From Chryseobacterium gleum (GTDB lineage: Bacteria > Bacteroidota > Bacteroidia > Flavobacteriales_D > Crocinitomicaceae): a stretch of DNA of 6,329 nucleotides. Of this stretch, positions 1-5,162 are shown piece after piece (within the stretch, counting starts at the first letter, position 1; every line of letters begins with the position of its first letter). Location of the stretch: positions 1-6,329 of the forward strand of contig CAMCQW010000118.1 in assembly GCA_945877045.1 (NCBI GenBank), read 5' to 3'. The notes beneath the pieces were generated by a model. The model did not search any database, had not been told where the DNA came from, and saw only the letters and a list, made by a program, of their open reading frames with translations. Both the position numbers and the translations under genes were made by a program.

Positions 1-1269
1 TCAGGTAAATATGACTTTTGGGGGACGACCAATGAAAATCCAGTTCCGAAAGAATACTCCTTGCCAAAAGGAAGTATATTGTATGTATATAAGTTTATTA
101 GTTATGATGAATGCTTGAAGTTTTCAAATGTAATAAGGCAGCAAAAAGGAATGCAATTATTGAATGCTAATCAGCAAAATAACACTGTTATTACTACTCC
201 AAAAACAGACACGATTTTTACAGGACAATTAGTGAAAAGCAGAGCAGGATACAGTGGAAACGGTGAGATAAAATACCCAAATGGTTTTAGATACAAAGGA
301 GGAATAATCAACAATAAACCTGATGGGAAACCATGTGAAATTCAAACAGCAAAAGGGAGTTTATTTGTAGGCAATTTCAAATTAAATGACAGTAAAATTT
401 CTGGAAATGGTTCAGTAAATCCAGGGGATGGAAATGGTGGTTATAGCAGTTTGGACTCCCAAGAAGGTGAATTTATTGAAAATCCGAATGGGCCAGGGGC
501 TCAAATTTTAAATGGGGTTTATCATGTAAACAAAAAGTCGCAAGAGGCAGAAACAAAGTTAACCAAAACAATAAAAAACGGAGAATATGTTTCGATAAGC
601 TGGTTATGTAAAGAGTTAAAAAATGACACAAAAGTTGAAATAAATATTCCATTTTTCAAAGCCGACATCATCATTGGAAACTACACATGTATTTTGTATA
701 AACAAAATGTAAAAAAAATAGAATATGAGATTGAGGTAAGCCCTAATAAAACACCTTCAATTAAAAAAATTAAAGATGCAAACGGAGTCGTTTATTCGTC
801 AGATTTAACCTTTGCGAGCTTTCCACTAAATTTAAATAGTATGGCGGATTTCCTAACTTTAAAAGGCCCATTTAAACGAATTAGTGATGGAAAAACTTTT
901 TATATAGATGAGAATTTTAATCTATCGGAAAGTCAGAATGGCACTCAGAACATGTTAAGCAAAGATCAATTTATTCAAGCAGTTAATAAAGATCAAAATG
1001 CTATTTATGCATGTGATTGCTGTAAAAAATCTATCCCAGGATACAAAAAAGGAATAACTGATGATGGAGAAGAATGGAGTGACTTTTTAATAGAAATGAA
1101 TCCAGATGCTAGTCCAGAAATGGTTTATATAATATCGTATAAACTTTCCATGGATTTAGCAGCAAAAGCACCTAATCTATATAAAAACCAAGACCTTTCT
1201 CCAATTCTTTTTATGCAAGTAAATTACCCTTACTGTTCTAAGTTTTGCTATAAAACATGTAAGGAATAG
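1..1269 (+). CDS. MORN-repeat-like protein with Cys-rich C-terminus, 5'-truncated by the window edge
   Basis: The frame is open from base 1 with no stop upstream, so 422 C-terminal residues are visible and the true start lies outside; the TTG at 61 is not a convincing start. Window residues about 73-139 carry two or three degenerate MORN-type repeats, seen as FTGQ, YSGNGEIKYPNG, YKGGI and FVGNFK, with the usual Tyr/Phe-x-Gly and Gly-x-Gly spacing. MORN repeats usually act as beta-hairpin binding or scaffold modules. The middle (about 190-310) is lysine-rich and I do not recognise it. The C-terminus has six cysteines in two clusters, CDCC at 338-341 and C-x3-C-x3-C at 412-420, the latter reading YCSKFCYKTC, which resembles half of a treble-clef or zinc-ribbon site. 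No membrane segment is visible. A zinc-binding C-terminus is inference, and the function is unknown. It has no evident link with the downstream genes. Confidence 0.8.
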   Translation, partial: SGKYDFWGTTNENPVPKEYSLPKGSILYVYKFISYDECLKFSNVIRQQKGMQLLNANQQNNTVITTPKTDTIFTGQLVKSRAGYSGNGEIKYPNGFRYKGGIINNKPDGKPCEIQTAKGSLFVGNFKLNDSKISGNGSVNPGDGNGGYSSLDSQEGEFIENPNGPGAQILNGVYHVNKKSQEAETKLTKTIKNGEYVSISWLCKELKNDTKVEINIPFFKADIIIGNYTCILYKQNVKKIEYEIEVSPNKTPSIKKIKDANGVVYSSDLTFASFPLNLNSMADFLTLKGPFKRISDGKTFYIDENFNLSESQNGTQNMLSKDQFIQAVNKDQNAIYACDCCKKSIPGYKKGITDDGEEWSDFLIEMNPDASPEMVYIISYKLSMDLAAKAPNLYKNQDLSPILFMQVNYPYCSKFCYKTCKE

Positions 1270-1286
1270 AGAAATTAAATCTATTA

Positions 1287-1304
1287 TAGAAAATACGTTT
1301 TCTA
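1287..1304 (+). terminator. A/T-rich hairpin after the MORN-like gene, possible weak terminator
   Basis: A perfect 7-bp inverted repeat, TAGAAAA and TTTTCTA, surrounds a TACG tetraloop and starts 18 bp after the stop codon at 1267-1269. Placement just past a gene suggests transcript end formation or mRNA stabilisation. There is no T-run beyond the stem and the stem is almost all A/T, so termination is only a possibility. Confidence 0.3.
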
Positions 1305-1418
1305 AATGTAGTGCATTGAAATTCTAGAATCGAATAACTATTTGAATTTTCCACGAGTTGAAAAGCAAATTCATTGCATTTCAAGAACAACTCTACCAAT
1401 AAAAATACTGATTTTGTT

Positions 1419-1585
1419 GTGATAAGGGTATTACTGTTCACTTATTTACTAATTGGTATTTCGGGTTTTTCTCAATTAAATGTTTTTAGCGGAATTTTAA
1501 AAAAAAACATCCCAACCTACAAGAAAACTTACTTGGAATCGGCGAACTGAGAGAAGAAATGGTTTTCAACCTTTATTCTAATTAA
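1419..1585 (+). pseudogene. Possible broken small secreted-protein ORF, frame lost at an A9 run
   Basis: From GTG at 1419 the frame encodes 43 residues ending at TGA 1548. Residues 1-19 read VIRVLLFTYLLIGISGFSQ, which looks like a signal peptide ending in the SQ typical of Bacteroidota. At 1499-1507 there are nine consecutive A's. After them the current frame ends quickly, while the frame that one extra A would restore reads KHPNLQENLLGIGELREEM and stops at TAA 1583. Joined, the two halves give a signal-bearing peptide of about 55 residues. It could be a decayed remnant of a longer gene, an assembly or sequencing slip in the homopolymer, or a slippage-expressed product. I recognise no family, see no clear promoter, and it may simply be chance in noncoding DNA. 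Confidence 0.25.
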
Positions 1586-1634
1586 CAGGGGACGATCACT
1601 AGTTAATAAATTATATCCATGTCTTTTGCTCTAA

Positions 1635-1723
1635 TATCACACCCTTTCAGGGCTTTTACTGCGTGATTCTTGCTGATTTCATTGGGCTTTGCCCAATGGT
1701 TAGTTATCACACCCTTTCAGGGT
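1635..1723 (+). repeat. REP-like palindromic intergenic repeat with an 18-bp direct repeat
   Basis: The 18-mer tatcacaccctttcaggg occurs exactly at 1635-1652 and 1705-1722, 70 bp apart. Each copy contains a small hairpin, CCCT-TTC-AGGG, extended to ACCCT/AGGGT in the second copy. Between them lies a second perfect hairpin, attgggctttgcccaat at 1681-1697, with a 7-bp stem and a TTT loop. Clustered short GC-richer palindromes in AT-rich intergenic DNA are typical of REP/BIME-type elements, which in many bacteria are spread by TnpA_REP (RAYT) transposases of the IS200/IS605 type. I recall similar GGGC-TTC/TTT-GCCC and CCCTTTCAGGG units scattered through flavobacterial genomes. No transposase is in the window. 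The unit is followed 144 bp later by the dehydrogenase start and may affect the 5' region or act as a boundary. Confidence 0.7.
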
Positions 1724-1814
1724 TATCAACTATAGTACAAATTATTCGATTCATAGAAAAATCATTAAGCCCAGCGCCTCATAATAATATTAACCCCAAT
1801 CAAGCAACCCTGCC

Positions 1815-1844
1815 TTTTCCTAAGGTATTAAATGCGTACCTTTG
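1815..1844 (+). promoter_or_regulatory. Bacteroidota-type promoter of the dehydrogenase gene
   Basis: TACCTTTG at 1837-1844 matches the Bacteroidota primary sigma factor -7 element TAnnTTTG exactly and ends 22 nt before the ATG at 1867. A T-rich tract, TTTT at 1815-1818, sits 18 bp upstream and could serve as a weak -33 box. The implied transcript start near 1850 leaves a very short leader and places the REP-like repeat upstream of the transcript. Confidence 0.6.
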
Positions 1845-1866
1845 CCCTTGCAAAATAGCAATCATT

Positions 1867-3096
1867 ATGAAAGAATTATTACAAAAGTTTGAAAATAAGC
1901 GCCCTGAAATAGTGTTTGAATGGAAAGATTCAGAAACAGAAGCGGAAGGATGGGTTGTAATAAATAGTTTACGCGGAGGAGCTGCAGGTGGAGGGACGAG
2001 AATGAGAATAGGCCTTGATAAAAGAGAGGTGGAATCACTAGCCAAAACTATGGAAGTTAAATTTACTGTCGCTGGCCCACCCATTGGTGGCGCTAAATCT
2101 GGGATCAATTTTGACCCGACAGATCCAAGAAAAAAAGGCGTGCTAAAAAGATGGTTTAGTGCTGTATCACCTTTATTGAAGAACTATTATGGAACAGGCG
2201 GAGATCTAAATGTAGATGAAATTCATGAAGTTATTCCATTGACCGAAGATTGTGGCGTATGGCACCCACAAGAAGGCGTTTTTAATGGACACTTTCAACC
2301 GAAAGAATCTCAAAAAATAAATAGAATCGGACAATTAAGACAAGGTGTTTCTAAAGTGGTAGAAGACGACCGCTACTCTCCATCTATTAGTCGAAAATAC
2401 CTTGTTGCTGATTTGATTACTGGTTTTGGCGTAGCCGCTTCTATCAAACATTATTATTCTATTTGGGGTGGTCAATTAAAAGGCAAAAAAGTAATCGTGC
2501 AAGGATGGGGGAATGTTGGCTCATCTGCTGCCTATTATCTCGCGAAAGAAGGCGCCCTAATTGTTGGTATTATTGACCGATTTGGTGGATTAATTAACGA
2601 GAATGGCTACGATTTCGAAGAAATTCGATCCTTGTATTTAAATAAGCAAGGGACAGCGCTTTCCCACGAAAACTTATTGTCATACGATGACGTTAACGCG
2701 CGAATTTGGGATGTTCAAGCCGATGTCTTTATTCCTTGTGCTGGCAGCAGAATGATTACCCAAGAACACTTAACACGGATGTTGAATGCAGGTGTTAGCG
2801 TGATATCTTCTGGAGCAAATGTGCCATTTGCTGATCCTGAAATATTTTTTGGTCCCATTGCAGAAGAGGCAGATAATAAACTTTCCTTGTTGCCTGATTT
2901 TATTGCCAATTGTGGCATGGCGAGAGTCTTTGCGTATTTAATGAGTTACGATATCGAAACCATAGAAGACGAATTAATTTTTGAAGATACCAGCCAAATA
3001 ATCGAAAAAGCTTTACGCGAAACCTACGCTTCAAGGCCCAATAAAACTGGCATTGCAAAAGCGGCATTTGAAATAGCCTTAAAGCAGCTCGTCTAA
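1867..3096 (+). CDS. Glu/Leu/Phe/Val dehydrogenase family protein (amino acid dehydrogenase)
   Basis: Predicted NAD(P)-dependent oxidative deamination of an amino acid to a 2-oxo acid and ammonia, or the reverse, in the cytoplasm. The 409 residues show the N-terminal dimerisation/catalytic domain with GGAAGGGTR at 37-45, the catalytic-lysine segment PIGGAKSGI (Lys77) and the GTGGDLN segment with the probable catalytic Asp113. The Rossmann domain has GWGNVGSSAAYYL at 213-225, then ADVFIPCAG at 286-293, SGANVP at 315-320 and LLPDFIANCGM at 341-351, all matching family positions. Length is normal for the family. The frame stays open back to GTG 1663, but that stretch translates the REP-like repeat. 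ATG 1867 is chosen because a TAnnTTTG promoter lies 22 nt upstream and family homology begins soon after. Substrate cannot be assigned: Ala-Lys-Ser around Lys77 differs from the Gly-Gly-Lys-Gly-Gly type of many glutamate dehydrogenases and the Gly-Lys-Ala-Val type of leucine dehydrogenases. A separate promoter before the next gene suggests a monocistronic unit. Confidence 0.93.
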   Translation: MKELLQKFENKRPEIVFEWKDSETEAEGWVVINSLRGGAAGGGTRMRIGLDKREVESLAKTMEVKFTVAGPPIGGAKSGINFDPTDPRKKGVLKRWFSAVSPLLKNYYGTGGDLNVDEIHEVIPLTEDCGVWHPQEGVFNGHFQPKESQKINRIGQLRQGVSKVVEDDRYSPSISRKYLVADLITGFGVAASIKHYYSIWGGQLKGKKVIVQGWGNVGSSAAYYLAKEGALIVGIIDRFGGLINENGYDFEEIRSLYLNKQGTALSHENLLSYDDVNARIWDVQADVFIPCAGSRMITQEHLTRMLNAGVSVISSGANVPFADPEIFFGPIAEEADNKLSLLPDFIANCGMARVFAYLMSYDIETIEDELIFEDTSQIIEKALRETYASRPNKTGIAKAAFEIALKQLV

Positions 3097-3223
3097 CTTT
3101 TCGTCCTACTTAGTAAAGAATTCGCCTGTACCATTTTTCAAATTTCTTGTTTCCTACTAAAAAGGTAACAATTTGATGTGGATATCTAATTATGTATAAA
3201 AAATTACGGGAACTCCTATTCCT

Positions 3224-3231
3224 TATTTTTG
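3224..3231 (+). promoter_or_regulatory. Bacteroidota-type -7 promoter element of the exbB operon
   Basis: TATTTTTG matches TAnnTTTG exactly and ends 23 nt before ATG 3255, almost the same geometry as the dehydrogenase promoter. I see no good -33 TTTG at the expected distance. The match lies inside the longer frame starting at 3192, so it also argues for the later start. Confidence 0.5.
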
Positions 3232-3254
3232 AACAACAATTCTATTACGCAACT

Positions 3255-3986
3255 ATGAAAAAACAAACGAAACTACTAATGACCGTAACGTTTATACTCG
3301 CAGGAGTATACGCGATCGCACAAAAAGGGCCACTGGTAAAAGACCAACAATCAACAGATATCTCGGCATTTGAATTCTTAATGAAGGGAGGATTCTTTTT
3401 AATTCCAATTGGCTTATTGCTATTTTACTCTTTGATAGTTATCGTAGAAAAATATCGTTACATACGAAAAATGACAAAGTACAATTCGAATTTGTTAGGG
3501 GAAATAAAAAATGATTTGTTATCCACCAACTATGATTCGGTGTATCAAAAATTGGAAAGAGACAAAACGGCTTTTGGTAGCGTTGTAAATGAAGGCGTAC
3601 AATCCATGGATAGAGGATACGTTGAGCGTCAATCCAACATGGAAAAAGCAGCCAACATAGAAATTGGTAAAATGGAGAAAAATTTAGGCCATTTAGGATT
3701 GATAGCCGGAATTGCTCCTACCTTAGGGTTTATCGGAACAATCTCAGGGGTAATTAAAATTTTCTATTCTATTTCCATAACTGAAAATGTTTCGATTAGT
3801 AATATCTCTGGTGGACTTTACGAAAAAATGATAAGTTCTGGCTCTGGATTAGTAGTAGGAATTATTGCATTCGCCGGATACCACCTTTTAAACGGAATGA
3901 TCGATAACTATGCATTAAATATCCAGAAAGTAAGTTTAGATTTCGCAAACCTTCTTAGAACAAACAATGGCAATAAAGCGCAATAA
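3255..3986 (+). CDS. exbB: MotA/TolQ/ExbB proton channel family protein
   Basis: Inner-membrane channel subunit that with ExbD uses the proton motive force to energise TonB. The 243 residues begin with a hydrophobic segment (about 7-22, ending AIAQKG) that resembles a signal peptide or extra helix. Next come a first main membrane segment at about 43-65, a charged cytoplasmic region at about 66-145, and two further helices at about 147-172 and 193-214. The family signature is clear: GLIAGIAPTLGFIGTISGVI at 148-167, and GGLYEKMISSGSGLVVGIIAFAGYH at 186-210, matching the conserved small-residue helix of ExbB/TolQ. ATG 3255 is preferred over ATG 3192 because the earlier start would overlap the -7 element and add 21 residues before an otherwise normal N-terminus. 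It overlaps the exbD-like gene by 20 bp, so translation is probably coupled. TolQ is the main alternative; the TonB-like neighbour favours ExbB. Confidence 0.9.
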   Translation: MKKQTKLLMTVTFILAGVYAIAQKGPLVKDQQSTDISAFEFLMKGGFFLIPIGLLLFYSLIVIVEKYRYIRKMTKYNSNLLGEIKNDLLSTNYDSVYQKLERDKTAFGSVVNEGVQSMDRGYVERQSNMEKAANIEIGKMEKNLGHLGLIAGIAPTLGFIGTISGVIKIFYSISITENVSISNISGGLYEKMISSGSGLVVGIIAFAGYHLLNGMIDNYALNIQKVSLDFANLLRTNNGNKAQ

Positions 3987-4362
3987 ACGCTTCCATGTAG
4001 AGGTGGCTACTTCTGCATTAAGCGATATCATGTTTTTCTTACTCTTATTTTTCCTAATCATTTCCACTTTGGCAAACCCTAATGTGATCAAGGTTCCTTT
4101 GCCAAAATCAGATGCCAATGAAAAGACAAACAAACAACATGTTACCTTAACCGTTACGGCGGATAAGAAATATTTTGTGGATAAAGATGAAGTGACTAGA
4201 GACGCTATTGAAGCTAAATTACTTGCTGAAACGGCGAAACTTAAAGATGAAACGGTTATTTTACGTATACCAAAAACATCTGAAGTGCAAGAATTGGTCG
4301 ATTTACTAGGTCTAGGGATGAAAAACAATCTTAAAATTATTATTGCTACAACTGAAGATTAA
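3967..4362 (+). CDS. exbD: ExbD/TolR family biopolymer transport protein
   Basis: Partner of the ExbB-type channel, with one transmembrane helix and a periplasmic domain. The 131 residues show a short basic N-terminus (KRNKRFH), then a helix at about 16-35 reading SALSDIMFFLLLFFLIIST, whose Asp20 corresponds to the membrane aspartate essential for proton use in this family. A periplasmic domain follows with the usual late motif: VILRIPKTSEVQELVDLL at 97-114 and the closing strand KIIIATTED. Length is typical. The start lies inside exbB with a 20-bp overlap and no Shine-Dalgarno sequence, which points to coupled translation and stoichiometric production. TolR is the alternative, since sequence alone separates ExbD from TolR poorly in this phylum. 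Confidence 0.9.
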   Translation: MAIKRNKRFHVEVATSALSDIMFFLLLFFLIISTLANPNVIKVPLPKSDANEKTNKQHVTLTVTADKKYFVDKDEVTRDAIEAKLLAETAKLKDETVILRIPKTSEVQELVDLLGLGMKNNLKIIIATTED

Positions 4363-4389
4363 TTGCATTAATAAGCTACTAAATAGTAA

Positions 4390-4417
4390 CCTTTCACTTC
4401 ATTAGTCGTTTGAAAGG
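4390..4417 (+). promoter_or_regulatory. Stem-loop between exbD and the tonB-like gene, possible attenuator or processing site
   Basis: Perfect 7-bp inverted arms CCTTTCA (4390-4396) and TGAAAGG (4411-4417) enclose a 14-nt loop in the 86-bp gap. A second, weaker 5-bp stem TAGTT/AACTA follows at 4421-4435. No T-run follows, so a full terminator is unlikely. It may lower tonB expression relative to exbBD or mark an mRNA cleavage site. I see no TAnnTTTG promoter in this gap. A 7-bp stem with a large loop can arise by chance. Confidence 0.25.
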
Positions 4418-4448
4418 GGCTAGTTTCACTAACTAAAAAATAAGCTGT

Positions 4449-5162
4449 ATGTACTCAATAACGTATCAAAATGTAGATGAAAATCAAGAACGGAAAATTG
4501 CTATTGTAGCAGCTAGCTTGTCGATTTCATTCCTTTTGATTGCCGCATGCTTCATACGATTATTTATTCAAGCTCCTCTACCAAAAGATCTCCCTCCCCT
4601 TCGTTCGGATGAAGTGATCGAAGAATTTGTGATTGATAACGTGGAAATAGCTCAAACTGGTGGGCACGAGGGTGGAGGGACAGAAAATAATCAACCCTTA
4701 AATCCAGTAAAAACAACGAATCCGAATACCGTACAAGGCAATGACTTTAAGGGGCCACCTGTCAATGGTAACAATACTGGAACCAATCCTTTTGGAACAG
4801 GGGGAACAGGAGGCGGAACTGGAACAGGGAACGGTGCATTTAATGGTGATGGAAATGGAACAGGAGAAGGCGGAACTGGAACAGGTACCGGAACAGGCGA
4901 TGGAAGAGATCGCGTTCGACTTAACGACCCAATTTTACCAAAATACAAAACCGATATTGATATTTTTGTGCACTTAAAATTAATAATTAACGGAGATGGA
5001 AAGGTCGTAAGTGCCACCAATATAACCTCAAAAACTACCACCACTGACCAACGCATTATCAACGGTGTGATCAGCGAAGTAGTTAAGCAAGTTAAATACA
5101 AGCAAGAAAAAAACGCTGGTTTACAATTTACTTTTGTTACTTGTAAAATCCGTGCACAATAA
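4449..5162 (+). CDS. TonB-like energy transducer with glycine-rich linker
   Basis: Probable link between the ExbB-ExbD motor and outer-membrane TonB-dependent receptors. The 237 residues show a cytoplasmic N-terminus, one membrane helix at about 17-40, and a short proline-bearing stretch APLPKDLPPL at 42-51. A low-complexity linker at about 105-152 is dominated by Gly, Thr and Asn, with repeated GTGTG and GGTG units. The C-terminal domain at about 165-235 (HLKLIINGDGKVVSATN, then a helix with IINGVISEVVKQVKY and a final strand FTFVTCKI) fits the TonB C-terminal beta-alpha-beta pattern, though degenerately. Classical TonB linkers are Pro/Lys/Glu-rich, so the glycine-rich spacer is unusual but seen in Bacteroidota homologues as far as I know. 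The gene follows exbD by 86 bp and overlaps folC by 11 bp. I withhold the symbol tonB because the C-terminal match is weak; a TolA-like or AgmX-type protein is possible. Confidence 0.75.
   Translation: MYSITYQNVDENQERKIAIVAASLSISFLLIAACFIRLFIQAPLPKDLPPLRSDEVIEEFVIDNVEIAQTGGHEGGGTENNQPLNPVKTTNPNTVQGNDFKGPPVNGNNTGTNPFGTGGTGGGTGTGNGAFNGDGNGTGEGGTGTGTGTGDGRDRVRLNDPILPKYKTDIDIFVHLKLIINGDGKVVSATNITSKTTTTDQRIINGVISEVVKQVKYKQEKNAGLQFTFVTCKIRAQ
4795..4905 (+). repeat. GGAACAGG-type degenerate tandem repeats in the TonB-like linker
   Basis: The glycine-rich linker is encoded by repeated GGAAC(A/T)GG units. The 18-mer aggcggaactggaacagg occurs exactly at 4811-4828 and 4868-4885, 57 bp or 19 codons apart and in frame. 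Such in-frame repeats can change number by slippage or recombination and so alter spacer length without breaking the gene. Confidence 0.7.

Noticed and set aside
61..63. TTG at 61 as the start of the MORN-like gene
   Set aside because: The frame is open back to base 1 with protein-like sequence, and there is no promoter or upstream stop in the window, so the gene is simply cut by the edge.
1238..1441. Minus-strand frame of 67 codons
   Set aside because: It overlaps the end of the MORN-like gene and AT-rich intergenic DNA, has no recognisable motif, and no clear promoter.
1635..1723. CRISPR-like pair of direct repeats
   Set aside because: Only two copies, the 52-bp interval contains another palindrome, and no cas genes are present; a REP-like element explains it better.
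1800..2108. Minus-strand frame opposite the dehydrogenase start
   Set aside because: It lies over the promoter and the conserved catalytic region of a clearly coding + strand gene, so it is a shadow frame.
2715..2918. Minus-strand frame opposite the dehydrogenase C-terminal half
   Set aside because: Fully inside conserved coding sequence of the other strand, with no motif of its own.
3097..3254. Rho-independent terminator after the dehydrogenase
   Set aside because: I found only a CCTACT direct repeat (near 3106 and 3153), not an inverted repeat with a T-run.
3936..4328. Minus-strand frame opposite exbD
   Set aside because: Antisense to a well-supported ExbD with conserved Asp20; its hydrophobic composition mirrors the sense helix.
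4741..4977. + strand Glu/Gln-rich frame within the TonB-like gene
   Set aside because: Created by the same GGAACAGG repeats in another frame; no independent start signal.
4691..5101. Minus-strand proline/valine-rich frame
   Set aside because: It is the reverse reading of the Gly-rich repeat; repeats lacking stops on both strands produce long artefact frames.
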